Positions 1 to 9,533 are shown, counted from the stretch's first letter. The stretch is DNA of 55,886 nt from an uncultured Alistipes sp. (GCA_949840605.1 CATKXN010000004.1:1-55886); one strand, 5' to 3'. Notes: a model not told the origin generated them from the letters alone. Numbers and translations: made by a program.

Positions 1-24
1 AGGATCGACTAATAGCCCGATAGA

Positions 25-58
25 GAGAGAGGGGGGGGGCTGTGCCTGCCCCTCTCTC
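25..58. other. GA/GC-rich inverted repeat upstream of the first gene
   Basis: A 10-base arm (25-34) pairs perfectly with 49-58, with a 14-base loop. It lies upstream of the DUF4924 promoter and has no T-run, so it may be the tail of a terminator for a gene left of the window, or only a low-complexity hairpin. Confidence 0.3.
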
Positions 59-79
59 CGGCGCTCCGGGACTGCAGGA

Positions 80-111
80 TTTTGTGATCCCGCAAAAATC
101 GACTATATTTG
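80..111 (+). promoter_or_regulatory. Bacteroidetes-type promoter for the DUF4924 gene
   Basis: TTTTG at 80-84, a 19-base spacer, and TATATTTG at 104-111 match the Bacteroidetes primary-sigma consensus. Transcription should begin near 118, giving a leader of about 13 bases before the ATG at 131. Confidence 0.65.
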
Positions 112-130
112 AGGTTCAAAAAATCTTGGT

Positions 131-694
131 ATGGACATCGCCAAAGCGAAACGGCGCGAGAACATCGCCGAATACATTCTCTACCTGTGGCAGCTGGAGG
201 ACCTGCTCCGGGCGCTGCAGTTCAGTCCCGAAGCGGTCTTTTCGACCCTTATCGCCCCCCGCAAGGACATCGGCGAGGAGCAGAAGCACGTCTTCCTGCT
301 CTGGTACATGGACCTCGCGAACCTGCTCCGGCAGGAGGGCAAGGAGGAGAAGGGGCATCTGGAACACACGCTGCACCTGATCCAGGACCTGCACGACCTG
401 CATCTCCAACTGATGAAACTCCCCGTGGGCGAACATTACCGCGCCACGTACGCCCGTCTCGAACCCGAGCTGCCGCGCCTGCGCGCCGTCGTGGGGAATC
501 CGGGGATGAGCGACACGGAACTCTGTTTCCGGGCCCTCTACGCGGCAATGCTCTACCGCATCAAGGGCGAGGGCGGCAAGCAGGCCGTCACGGACACGCT
601 CGAATACATCTCCCCGGTGATCGCCGAGCTGGCCGACATGCACGGCAAAGTCGAACGGGGCGAGGTGGACCTGTTCAAGGAAAGAAAGGAATAA
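131..694 (+). CDS. DUF4924 family protein
   Basis: A 187-residue, charged, apparently all-helical soluble protein with no signal peptide or membrane segment. The sequence resembles the Bacteroidetes-specific DUF4924 family, which to my knowledge has no assigned function. The family call rests on overall appearance: an N-terminal region rich in Ile/Tyr/Leu beginning MDIAKAKRR, and long amphipathic helices through the rest. The ATG at 131 is chosen because a consensus promoter ends 20 bases upstream. Overlapping longer frames here are out-of-frame shadows. It appears monocistronic, converging on the GNAT gene downstream. Confidence 0.8.
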   Translation: MDIAKAKRRENIAEYILYLWQLEDLLRALQFSPEAVFSTLIAPRKDIGEEQKHVFLLWYMDLANLLRQEGKEEKGHLEHTLHLIQDLHDLHLQLMKLPVGEHYRATYARLEPELPRLRAVVGNPGMSDTELCFRALYAAMLYRIKGEGGKQAVTDTLEYISPVIAELADMHGKVERGEVDLFKERKE

Positions 695-836
695 AATCCG
701 CACCCGGATCTCATAACGGCAGGCCGTGTTCGCCGCCTCCGGCGTCGTTTGCAATTCGGCCCCATCTCAGGCAGAGGCCTGATGCCGCTCCGCGGCAAAA
801 TAATCGCTCCCCGTCGCTGTCGACCGGTAAAACGAC

Positions 837-860
837 AAGGGCCGGCTGCAGCCGACCCTT
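837..860 (-). terminator. Probable terminator for the GNAT gene
   Basis: A nearly perfect palindrome centred on CGGCTGCAGCCG, extended by AAGGG/CCCTT, touches the stop codon of the leftward GNAT gene. On the minus strand it is followed by TTGTCGTTTTACC, a weak T-rich tail. It also lies downstream of the rightward DUF4924 gene. Confidence 0.5.
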
Positions 861-1357
861 TAGCGTATCTCCAATCCCATGATATAATCGTTCATGTAGT
901 AACCGTCGCCGATGGGGAAATCCCCTTCGCGCAGGCGGCGCATACCCATACGCTCGTAAAAGCGCAGGGCGGGATTGCGGCGGTTGACGTTAAGCTCCAT
1001 CAGGCAGGGCTCGGAGTGCACGCTCCGTATGTACTCCACAGCATGCCGGAACAGAAACGCCCCGGCGCCGATGCCCTGAAAACGGGGCAGGACATAGATT
1101 TTCTGCAGGTGGAAAAGCGCCTCCCCCTGCCGTTCGACCGAAAGGTAACCGCAGGGCTCGCCGTCGGACGAGGCGATGAACCAGGCATGCCCCGCGCGGA
1201 ACTGCTCCCGCAGGCTCGCATCGGAGTACATCCACTCCATCATATAGTCCAGCTGCGCGGGGGTCAGTATCTCGCGGTAGGTGGCCGGAAAGACCTCTTC
1301 CGCCAGGCGGCGGATCAGCGGGCAGTCCGCTTCGGAAGCTTGTCGGAGGGTAAGCAT
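860..1357 (-). CDS. GNAT family N-acetyltransferase
   Basis: A 165-residue protein with the GNAT fold, expected to transfer an acetyl group from acetyl-CoA to an unidentified amine. The pyrophosphate-binding motif A (Q/RxxGxG/A) is visible as RFQGIGAG at residues 92-99, after the beta-strand LQKIYVLP. A typical C-terminal NRRNPALRFYERMG segment follows. The frame stays open upstream to 1477, but that extension does not resemble the family. A candidate -7 box on this strand (TACTTTTG, 1437-1430) also lies inside the extension, so the internal ATG at 1357 is preferred. The substrate cannot be told from sequence. Confidence 0.85.
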   Translation of the reverse strand: MLTLRQASEADCPLIRRLAEEVFPATYREILTPAQLDYMMEWMYSDASLREQFRAGHAWFIASSDGEPCGYLSVERQGEALFHLQKIYVLPRFQGIGAGAFLFRHAVEYIRSVHSEPCLMELNVNRRNPALRFYERMGMRRLREGDFPIGDGYYMNDYIMGLEIR

Positions 1358-1501
1358 GAACAAAATCTGATTTTTGATTTTAGAGGGACAATTTTTGCCC
1401 TTCGGGAGGCGGAACGAAGCAGGAGCATACAAAAGTATCTGACTATCTCGGCCTGCGGGCGAAGTGCCGCAAGGCATCCTATAAAGTCGAAAACGAAAGA
1501 A

Positions 1502-1525
1502 GGCCGGCTCTGTCGAGAGCCGGCC
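1502..1525 (-). terminator. Intrinsic terminator downstream of rpmH
   Basis: A perfect 10-base stem (GGCCGGCTCT/AGAGCCGGCC) with a GTCG loop lies 22 bases past the rpmH stop. On the minus strand it is followed by a pyrimidine- and T-rich stretch. Confidence 0.75.
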
Positions 1526-1547
1526 CTAATTCTTTCCTGCAAGAAAT

Positions 1548-1715
1548 TTAAGCGTACTTGAACGTCGACTCGTCCGATACGGTCAGCTTCTTGCGACCCT
1601 TTGCGCGGCGCGCAGCCAGCACCTTGCGGCCGTTAGCCGTAGCCATACGAGCGCGGAAACCGTGCTTGTTGATACGCTTGCGACGCGAAGGCTGGTAAGT
1701 TCTCTTCATTGCCAT
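1548..1715 (-). CDS. rpmH: 50S ribosomal protein L34
   Basis: A 55-residue basic protein, the L34 component of the large ribosomal subunit. The family signature is clear: [18 protein letters not shown] followed by [18 protein letters not shown]. The annotated start gives MAMKRT; a second ATG at 1709 would give the commoner MKRT start, and I cannot choose firmly between them. It has a C-terminal extension ([10 protein letters not shown]) beyond the usual LTVSD end. It has its own promoter and terminator. Although L34 is often next to rnpA, here rnpA is about 51 kb away (53039). Confidence 0.97.
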   Translation of the reverse strand: MAMKRTYQPSRRKRINKHGFRARMATANGRKVLAARRAKGRKKLTVSDESTFKYA

Positions 1716-1756
1716 AGCTATATAGTTTTTATTGTTTCAGACATTTTTACGGATTG

Positions 1757-1787
1757 CAAAAGTACAACAAAAAAGTGATCTGCAAAA
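1757..1787 (-). promoter_or_regulatory. Promoter for rpmH
   Basis: On the minus strand, TTTTG (1787-1783), an 18-base spacer and TACTTTTG (1764-1757) match the Bacteroidetes promoter pattern. The predicted start of transcription near 1750 gives a 35-base leader. Confidence 0.6.
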
Positions 1788-1902
1788 GTTTTTCACGAAA
1801 ATATTTCGAAAAGCCGGGCAAAAAGTCCGAAATCTCACGAACTTCGGTGCCGTAACGGCACTCTCGGAAAGCCGACGTTTTGCCGCACCGACCGCAATCG
1901 CA

Positions 1903-1934
1903 TTTTGCAAATGTCCGGCTTTTTTATACCTTTG
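1903..1934 (+). promoter_or_regulatory. Upstream copy of the murA promoter (P1)
   Basis: TTTTG at 1903-1907, a 19-base spacer and TACCTTTG at 1927-1934 inside the first 63-bp repeat. Transcripts from here would have a leader of about 107 bases. Confidence 0.55.
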
Positions 1935-1991
1935 GGGTCGTAACGACCCTTTTCGGAGCCGCGACGTTTTGCCGCACCGACCATAATCGCA

Positions 1992-2023
1992 TTTTGCAAA
2001 TGTCCGGCTTTTTTGTACCTTTG
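1992..2023 (+). promoter_or_regulatory. Downstream copy of the murA promoter (P2)
   Basis: TTTTG at 1992-1996, a 19-base spacer and TACCTTTG at 2016-2023 inside the second 63-bp repeat. Predicted start near 2030, about 18 bases before the murA ATG. Confidence 0.65.
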
Positions 2024-2047
2024 GTATAGTAACGACACATTCTCTCT

Positions 2048-3373
2048 ATGGCCTTATTCAAAGTCGAAGGCGGACACCGTCTCCACGGGGCGATCACGCC
2101 CCAGGGCGCCAAGAACGAAGCCCTGCAAATACTCTGCGCCACACTGCTGACCCCCCAGCGGGTCGTCGTGCGGAACATTCCCCGGATTCTCGACGTCATG
2201 CAGCTCATCGAACTGCTGCGGTGCATGGGCGTCGTAGTCGAACAGCTCGCCGACGACACCTATGCCTTCTGCGCCCGCGACATCGACTTCGAATACCTCC
2301 AGTCGGACGACTACCGCCGGCGCTGCACCCGCCTGCGGGGCTCGGTCATGCTGATCGGCCCGATGCTGGCGCGCTTCGGCGTGGGATACATCCCCAAGCC
2401 GGGCGGCGACAAGATCGGCCGCCGCAGGCTCGACACCCACTTCCTCGGATTCCAGAAACTCGGTGCGAAATTCAATTTCGACATCGCCGACGAATTCTTC
2501 ATGGTCGAGGGCCGGGAGCTTCGGGGAACCTACATGCTGCTGGACGAAGCCTCGGTGACGGGTACGGCCAACATCATCATGGCCGCCGTGATGGCCCGGG
2601 GTGTCACGACGATCTACAACGCCGCGTGCGAACCCTACGTACAGCAGTTGTGCAAGATGCTCAACCGCATGGGCGCCCGCATCTCGGGCATCGCCTCGAA
2701 CCTCCTCACGATCGAGGGCGTCGGGGAGCTCGGCGGCACGGAACATACGCTGCTGCCCGACATGATCGAGGTGGGCAGCTTCATCGGCATGGCTGCGATG
2801 AACCGCTCGGAACTCACGATCCGCAACGTGTCGTTCGAAAACCTCGGCATCATCCCCGCGCAGTTCGCCCGCATGGGCATCCGGTTCGAGCAGCGGGGCG
2901 ACGACATCTACATCCCCCAGCAGGACCATTACAGCATCGAGACGTTCCTCGACGGGTCGATCATGACCATCGCCGACGCCCCGTGGCCGGGACTGACCCC
3001 CGACCTGCTGTCGATCTTCCTGGTGGTGGCCACGCAGGCCAAGGGCGCCGTGCTGATCCACCAGAAGATGTTCGAAAGCCGCCTGTTCTTCGTCGACAAG
3101 CTGATCGACATGGGGGCGCAGATCATTCTGTGCGATCCCCACCGCGCCACGGTCATCGGACACGACCATCGGATGTGTCTCCGGGCCACGCGCATGACCT
3201 CGCCGGACATCCGTGCGGGCGTGGCGCTGCTGATCGCCGCCATGTCGGCCGAAGGGGTCTCGACGATCCAGAACATCGACCAGATCGATCGCGGATACAA
3301 GGACATCGACGGACGCCTGAACGCCCTCGGCGCCCGGATCACCCGTGTCGACGAATGCGCGGTCGGAAAATAG
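2048..3373 (+). CDS. murA: UDP-N-acetylglucosamine 1-carboxyvinyltransferase
   Basis: A 441-residue cytoplasmic enolpyruvyl transferase that moves the enolpyruvyl group of PEP onto UDP-GlcNAc, the first committed step of peptidoglycan synthesis. Family marks include the N-terminal GAKNEA (catalytic Lys-Asn), the TGTANIIMAAV segment, the PWPGLTPD loop (conserved Asp) and DIRAGVAL near the C-terminus (conserved Arg). The catalytic loop that usually reads GGCAIG reads GGDKIG, so Asp121 replaces the Cys that fosfomycin alkylates. Enzymes with Asp here, as in Mycobacterium and Chlamydia, are active and fosfomycin-insensitive. It is preceded by two promoter copies. Confidence 0.96.
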   Translation: MALFKVEGGHRLHGAITPQGAKNEALQILCATLLTPQRVVVRNIPRILDVMQLIELLRCMGVVVEQLADDTYAFCARDIDFEYLQSDDYRRRCTRLRGSVMLIGPMLARFGVGYIPKPGGDKIGRRRLDTHFLGFQKLGAKFNFDIADEFFMVEGRELRGTYMLLDEASVTGTANIIMAAVMARGVTTIYNAACEPYVQQLCKMLNRMGARISGIASNLLTIEGVGELGGTEHTLLPDMIEVGSFIGMAAMNRSELTIRNVSFENLGIIPAQFARMGIRFEQRGDDIYIPQQDHYSIETFLDGSIMTIADAPWPGLTPDLLSIFLVVATQAKGAVLIHQKMFESRLFFVDKLIDMGAQIILCDPHRATVIGHDHRMCLRATRMTSPDIRAGVALLIAAMSAEGVSTIQNIDQIDRGYKDIDGRLNALGARITRVDECAVGK

Positions 3374-3432
3374 TAACCCCGATCCCATAAAGTCCCCCTT
3401 TTCAGGGGGGGGGAGGGGGATTGTCTGTACTG

Positions 3433-3527
3433 AAACATAAAACGAAGTACTGGACAGTCCTCAATGGAATACCGATTGAAAAAGTCACACCAATACGAAG
3501 AATTAAACCACATATCGTTTTATGTTT
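3433..3527 (+). promoter_or_regulatory. 12-base inverted repeat enclosing the tdk start codon
   Basis: AAACATAAAACG (3433-3444) is the exact reverse complement of CGTTTTATGTTT (3516-3527), and the right arm contains the tdk ATG (3522). The 71-base loop is AT-rich. If both arms are in one transcript the start codon could be masked. I found no convincing TAnnTTTG promoter in the 148-base murA-tdk gap. Confidence 0.45.
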
Positions 3528-4097
3528 TTGGAAAATGCCAGCCGCAAGGGCTGGATCGAAGTTATTTGCGGCTCGATGTTCTCGGGAAAGACCGAGGAGT
3601 TGATCCGCCGCCTCAAACGGGCCAAATTCGCCCACCAGCGGGTCGAGATCTTCAAACCCCGCATCGACGTGCGCTATTCCGAGGAGGAGGTTGTGTCGCA
3701 CGACGCCAACGCCATCCGCTCCACGCCGGTCGAATCGCCGCAGAACATCCTGCTGATGACCTCCGACGTCGACGTGGTGGGGATCGACGAAGCGCAGTTC
3801 TTCGATGACAGCATCGTGGAGGTGTGCCGTCAGCTGGCGAACAACGGCGTGCGGGTAATCGTCGCCGGGCTGGACATGGACTACACCGGAAAACCCTTCG
3901 GCCCGATGCCGGCGCTGATGGCCACGGCGGAGTACGTCACCAAGGTGCACGCCATCTGCGTGCGCTGCGGCAACCTGGCCCACCATTCGCACCGCCTCAC
4001 CAGCGACGAGAAACAGGTGATGCTGGGCGCGCAGGACTCCTACGAAGCGATCTGCCGCCACTGCTTCAACAAACTGGCGAACGGCGGGAAATCATAG
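3522..4097 (+). CDS. tdk: Thymidine kinase (type II)
   Basis: A 191-residue cytosolic kinase that phosphorylates thymidine with ATP in the pyrimidine salvage pathway. The P-loop is GSMFSGKT (residues 17-24). The Walker B/catalytic segment GIDEAQFF carries Glu90. A structural zinc is expected at Cys146, Cys149, Cys178 and Cys181 (CVRC and CRHC). The loop that closes over thymidine lies at the C-terminal end. Length matches the bacterial type II family. The ATG at 3522 fits the N-terminus common in Bacteroidetes, where about 10 residues precede GWIEVICGS. It may be transcribed with murA. Confidence 0.95.
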   Translation: MFLENASRKGWIEVICGSMFSGKTEELIRRLKRAKFAHQRVEIFKPRIDVRYSEEEVVSHDANAIRSTPVESPQNILLMTSDVDVVGIDEAQFFDDSIVEVCRQLANNGVRVIVAGLDMDYTGKPFGPMPALMATAEYVTKVHAICVRCGNLAHHSHRLTSDEKQVMLGAQDSYEAICRHCFNKLANGGKS

Positions 4098-4217
4098 GTT
4101 CCGGTCCCGCGGTATAAACAAAAAACGGCCCTTAAAAGTGAGGTAGCGCAAAACCGGGTCTAAGCGTTCCGAATCTTACGTCGCGCTAAAGACCAGGCTC
4201 TTAACCGGGAAACTTCG

Positions 4218-4910
4218 CTATTTTGCAGCCCGCAGGGCGTCGATGAATCCCGGCCAGAGAACCCAGAGATTCTCGGTCTGGAGCCACAGTTCGCGGGCCT
4301 GAGCCGCAGGAGAAGGATGCTCGCCCTCGATGTCGCGCAGGTAGGCGTCGTCCGCAGGGTGTTCGCAGGCCGTGAACTCGGCGAACCAAGGCGCGAAGCG
4401 CGTGCGGAAGTGCTGCAGCTCCCCCTCGGGCAGCCGGCCGTCACGGCGGTAGGCTGACCACAGCAGCAGAATGCCGCGCCCCGGATACTTGTCCGAAATA
4501 TCGTTTATTACCTCGTCGAACAACTCCTGCTCGTCCAGAGCCTGGTAATCGAAAGCCAGCAGTTCGCTCCCTTCCAAATGGTCCTCGGGATCGAGCTCCA
4601 GCAACTGCTCCAGCAGCGCCGCCGACAGTTCGAAATCGTTGATCAGGAAGTGGTCGATGGCCGAGGCGTGGATCAGCTCCAACGCCGCGCGCGAATTGCG
4701 GTGGTTCCATTCGAGGTTGATCTCCTCGTCCTCGGGAATCAGCTCCGCGAGGCGCTGAAAAGCCTGAAAACGCTCGTTACAGGCTCCCTCGACATCGCCG
4801 GCGGCCTGCATTTCACGGCTCCGGGAGAGGATTTTGACAAAATTATAGGGTCCTTCGCCCACCACCTCGAAGGTCTGGTCGGGCGTAGGGTTAAGACAGG
4901 CTTTCTGCAT
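4218..4910 (-). CDS. Hypothetical protein overlapping cstA
   Basis: A 230-residue acidic, helix-rich, soluble protein without signal peptide or membrane segment. I do not recognise a named domain. The spacing of Leu, Ala and Glu in the middle (residues about 40-150) looks like degenerate helical repeats of the TPR kind, but no clear TPR consensus is present. Its start codon lies 20 bases inside the 3' end of cstA, so translation is probably coupled and its role may be tied to cstA. That is inference from position only. Confidence 0.7.
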   Translation of the reverse strand: MQKACLNPTPDQTFEVVGEGPYNFVKILSRSREMQAAGDVEGACNERFQAFQRLAELIPEDEEINLEWNHRNSRAALELIHASAIDHFLINDFELSAALLEQLLELDPEDHLEGSELLAFDYQALDEQELFDEVINDISDKYPGRGILLLWSAYRRDGRLPEGELQHFRTRFAPWFAEFTACEHPADDAYLRDIEGEHPSPAAQARELWLQTENLWVLWPGFIDALRAAK

Positions 4911-6363
4911 CGTTGTTACGGAGTTTGAAGATCATTGCGACAAGGACCGCCAGCGTCACCGCACCGCCCAGCAGATAGGCCGCCATGCGGTTCTGCATGC
5001 CGAACATCAGCGGCGAAACGAAAATATAGCTGGCGCAGACATAGGTCATGACGAGCGCGGGAAGCAGCCCCGGCCAGACCGTGCGTCCGCGACGGCGCAG
5101 GTAGACGACGATCATCCAGAGCGTAACGGCCGCAAGGGTCTGATTCATCCATGCGAAATAGCTCCACATGGTCTGGAACGGCAGTCCGAAGATAATGAGC
5201 AATCCCAGCGCGAACAGCGGGACGGAGATGTAGATACGCTTGCGCAGCGAACGCTGTTCGACGCCCATGAAGTCGGCGACGATCAGCCGCGCCGAGCGGA
5301 AAGCCGTATCGCCCGAGGTGATGGCGCAGGCCACGACACCGAAGATGACGAAAGCCGCGAGCACCGGACCCAGCGTCTTGTTGGCGATCACGTCGACCAG
5401 CACGGCGGCCTGCCCGCCGTACTCGGCAATGGCGTTGTTCAGTCCCTCGACATTGCCCCAGAAAGCCATGGCGATGGCGGCCCAGACAAGGGCGATGATC
5501 GACTCGGAGATCATCGCGCCGTAAAAGACCGAACGGCTCTCGCCTTCGCTGCGCATGCAGCGGGCCATCAGCGGCGACTGCGTGGCGTGAAAGCCCGAAA
5601 TGGCTCCGCAGGCGATGGTCGTGAAGAGCATCGGGACGATCGGGAAATTCTTCGCATCGGCTATGCAGTTCTCGAAAGAGGTGAATTCCGGGATGGTATA
5701 TTCACCGCCGAAAAGCAGTACCGCGAGGATACCGACTGCCATGAACAGCAGTGCGAATCCGAAAACGGGATAGATGCGGCCGATGATCTTGTCCACGGGC
5801 AGCAGCGTGGCGGCAATGTAGTAGATCAGGATAACGCCCAGGATGAGGAGCAGCAGCCACGAGAAATTCCCGAACGCAACGCCTTCGAGCGCCGGGACGT
5901 CGAGCCGATTGGCGATAAGCGATGCGGGCTGCGAGAGGAAGACGGCCCCTACGAGGATCATCAGCCCCGCGGAGAAGAGGCGCATGACGACTTTCATCCC
6001 GTTGCCGAGATACCTGCCGGCGGTCTCGGGAAGGCTCGCGCCGTCGTGGCGGAGCGAAATGACCCCGGCGATGAAATCGTGCGCCGCGCCCATGAAGATG
6101 CCTCCGAAAGTAATCCACAGAAACGCCACGGGACCGTAGGCGGCCCCGAGCACCGCACCGAAGATCGGGCCGAGGCCCGCGATGTTCAGCAGCTGGATCA
6201 GAAAAATGCGCCAACGAGGCAGGGGCACGTAGTCCACACCGTCGTAAAGCCGTTTACAGGGAGTTTCGGCCGCGGGATCAATATCGACGAGCCGTTCCAG
6301 ATAGCGTCCGTAGGTAAAATAAGCGATAACCAACAGCGCAAGGCACACCAGAAAAGTAGTCAT
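4891..6363 (-). CDS. cstA: Carbon starvation protein A family transporter
   Basis: A 490-residue polytopic inner-membrane protein with about a dozen hydrophobic segments. CstA proteins are linked to peptide or pyruvate uptake during carbon limitation. The family signature is near the N-terminus: the P-x-x-R-W segment, QLLNIAGLGPIFGA, FGGIFMGAAHDF and ISLRHDGASLPE. It is shorter than E. coli CstA (about 700 residues), like other short CstA forms. A weak promoter-like TATATTCG (6397-6390, minus strand) lies upstream, in the same gap as the divergent tRNA promoter. Confidence 0.92.
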   Translation of the reverse strand: MTTFLVCLALLVIAYFTYGRYLERLVDIDPAAETPCKRLYDGVDYVPLPRWRIFLIQLLNIAGLGPIFGAVLGAAYGPVAFLWITFGGIFMGAAHDFIAGVISLRHDGASLPETAGRYLGNGMKVVMRLFSAGLMILVGAVFLSQPASLIANRLDVPALEGVAFGNFSWLLLLILGVILIYYIAATLLPVDKIIGRIYPVFGFALLFMAVGILAVLLFGGEYTIPEFTSFENCIADAKNFPIVPMLFTTIACGAISGFHATQSPLMARCMRSEGESRSVFYGAMISESIIALVWAAIAMAFWGNVEGLNNAIAEYGGQAAVLVDVIANKTLGPVLAAFVIFGVVACAITSGDTAFRSARLIVADFMGVEQRSLRKRIYISVPLFALGLLIIFGLPFQTMWSYFAWMNQTLAAVTLWMIVVYLRRRGRTVWPGLLPALVMTYVCASYIFVSPLMFGMQNRMAAYLLGGAVTLAVLVAMIFKLRNNDAESLS

Positions 6364-6427
6364 AACACAGGTTCGGGTCAGTTTTGACGCGAATATAGCA
6401 AGAAATGCGAGAAATTTCGTAAAATTG

Positions 6428-6458
6428 TTGCGAGAAAAATATTTTTTTCAGATATTTG
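6428..6458 (+). promoter_or_regulatory. Promoter for tRNA-Thr
   Basis: TTG at 6428-6430, a 20-base A/T-rich spacer, and GATATTTG at 6451-6458. Transcription would begin near 6465, about 27 bases before the mature tRNA. Confidence 0.55.
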
Positions 6459-6491
6459 CAGTCCCAAAGAGAACCTTCGGGTTCCCGCAAG

Positions 6492-6563
6492 GCCGAAATA
6501 GCTCAGCGGTAGAGCACTTCACTCGTAATGAAGGGGTCCCGAGTTCAAATCTCGGTTTCGGCT
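6492..6563 (+). tRNA. tRNA-Thr (anticodon CGT)
   Basis: A 72-base cloverleaf without encoded CCA. The acceptor stem is GCCGAAA/TTTCGGC with discriminator T. The D-arm is GCTCAGCGGTAGAGC. The anticodon stem CTTCA/TGAAG encloses the loop CTCGTAA (anticodon CGT, reading ACG), and the T-arm is CCGAG-TTCAAAT-CTCGG. All stems pair. Confidence 0.97.
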
Positions 6564-6569
6564 CTGAAA

Positions 6570-6606
6570 GTCAGCAACTTACAGAAATGTGATTGCTGGC
6601 TTTTTT
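6570..6606 (+). terminator. Terminator for tRNA-Thr
   Basis: GTCAGCAA (6570-6577) pairs with TTGCTGGC (6593-6600) through one G-U pair and is followed by six T residues. A second possible stem, TACAGAAAT (6580-6588) with ATTTCTGTA (6607-6615), overlaps it. Confidence 0.6.
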
Positions 6607-6637
6607 ATTTCTGTACGATGGAAAAGAGGGCTGAAAC
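6595..6637 (+). repeat. Left copy of a degenerate direct repeat flanking the integrase remnant
   Basis: This 43-base segment starting GCTGGCTTTTTTATTTCTG matches 7212-7253 at about 35 of 43 positions, with most differences being transitions. It lies 31 bases past the tRNA and may be a decayed attachment-site copy. Confidence 0.55.
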
Positions 6638-6719
6638 GGCGATTCGGACAGGCAATGTTACACATAATGTTGCACATAAAATTTAGACGCCCCGCATTGT
6701 TTGCTTAATACGCAAACAG

Positions 6720-7244
6720 ATGAAAATCAAAACAATCTGCCGCTATGAAATCGTTTACAAAAACGGCAAATCCCCGTTGGCAATCCGCTTTACCTTTACA
6801 CACCAACGCACTCACAATACCGTTTCACTCGGCATTTCGTTAGAACCGCATTATTGGGACAAAAACGCCGAAATGATAACGGCAATCTGCCCCGAACGCG
6901 CTGCCCTGCAAAGTCAGATAGACAATACATTGGCAGGTTATCGAAAACGGATTCAAAGCCTGGAAGCGTTGGATATTCCTGAAACATTCGACACGCTTTT
7001 CGAGACCGACAAGGGCCGCCACGCAGGAATTACCATAGAAGACGGTTTCAACGCTGAAATCGAACGGCTGGAATCGCTCGGCAAAATCAACTCGGCCACC
7101 AAGCACAAATACGCCCTGCAAGTATTGGATGACTACAAACCAACCACTATGGCATTGGAAGCAATCGACAAGGACGACATCCAGCGGTTAATCGACCTCG
7201 AAATTGCTACCGCTGGCTTTTTGTTTCTGCACAGTGGAAAATAA
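6720..7244 (+). pseudogene. Truncated tyrosine recombinase (integrase) fragment
   Basis: A 174-residue frame matching only the N-terminal part of a Bacteroidetes tyrosine recombinase. It has an arm-type DNA-binding domain (about residues 1-85, with SLGISLEPHYWDKN typical) and the start of the SAM-like core-binding domain (about 105-160, KINSATKHKYALQVL). The catalytic domain with its R-K-H-R-Y residues is missing. The last dozen residues come from the downstream copy of the direct repeat, so a deletion junction lies near 7200-7212. Codons are more A/T-rich than in neighbouring genes, and the fragment sits behind a tRNA. This fits a relic of an integrated element. Confidence 0.8.
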
Positions 7245-7253
7245 GGTTGAAAC
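7212..7253 (+). repeat. Right copy of the degenerate direct repeat
   Basis: A 42-base partner of 6595-6637. It overlaps the 3' end of the integrase fragment and supplies its stop codon. CCGCTGG at its left edge can pair with CCAGCGG at 7181-7187, followed by CTTTTTG, so this copy may also act as a terminator. Confidence 0.55.
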
Positions 7254-7358
7254 ACTTTTTTTACGAAACCGACTCTCCATTAAGCTTCGGCTGCAAGTTC
7301 TCACATATTCCTGGAGCAAGGCGTAATCCCGCCATGCGCAAAAGGAACGCCAACAAAA

Positions 7359-7382
7359 AAGGGCCTTCACAAGGACCCTTTT
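7359..7382 (-). terminator. Probable terminator for the sensor kinase gene
   Basis: An imperfect stem (AAGGGCCTT/AAGGACCCTT) about 65 bases past the kinase stop. On the minus strand it is followed by TTTTTTGTTGG. Confidence 0.55.
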
Positions 7383-7446
7383 CGTTTCGTATTTTTGACT
7401 CTCCCGGATCAACCCGCATCGGACTAAAAAGAGGGGCTGGCGTTAT

Positions 7447-9411
<1,965 letters not shown>

Positions 9412-9525
9412 AAATTCGTTTTTACCTCGCAGGCGGAGATGCTCCGTCAGGATTATCCGCCCGAAAGGAGCCCCGGTACTGTCGTATCCGGCCTTTATCA
9501 TCCACTCGCAGCGGGGAGATTGGTA

Positions 9526-9533
9526 CAAAAATA
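9526..9533 (-). promoter_or_regulatory. Candidate -7 box for the sensor kinase gene
   Basis: TATTTTTG on the minus strand (9533-9526), inside a short palindrome GGTA-CAAAAA-TACC. No convincing -33 box was found. The 293-base gap to the divergent regulator contains only this and the regulator promoter. Confidence 0.35.

Larger units (their letters stand above)
1873..2024 (+). repeat. Tandem 63-bp repeats carrying promoter elements upstream of murA
   Basis: Two 63-bp copies (1873-1935 and 1962-2024) differ at only about three positions and lie 89 bases apart. A more diverged third copy of the linking segment (CGTAACGGCACTCTCGG, near 1851-1867) suggests an older multi-copy array. Each full copy contains a complete promoter. 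The 332-base gap between rpmH and murA holds these repeats and the rpmH promoter; I see no gene in it. Confidence 0.85.

Noticed and set aside
1358..1477. N-terminal extension of the GNAT protein
   Set aside because: The extension is unlike the family and includes a promoter-like box; the internal ATG at 1357 gives the normal length.
3389..3420. C- and G-rich stretch after murA as a terminator
   Set aside because: The arms can pair in several registers but there is no T-run, and tdk has no obvious promoter of its own, so read-through is likely.
7264..7272. CGAAACCGA as an inverted copy of the tRNA-Thr 3' end
   Set aside because: Only 9 bases and in inverted orientation; an attachment-site copy should be a longer direct repeat.
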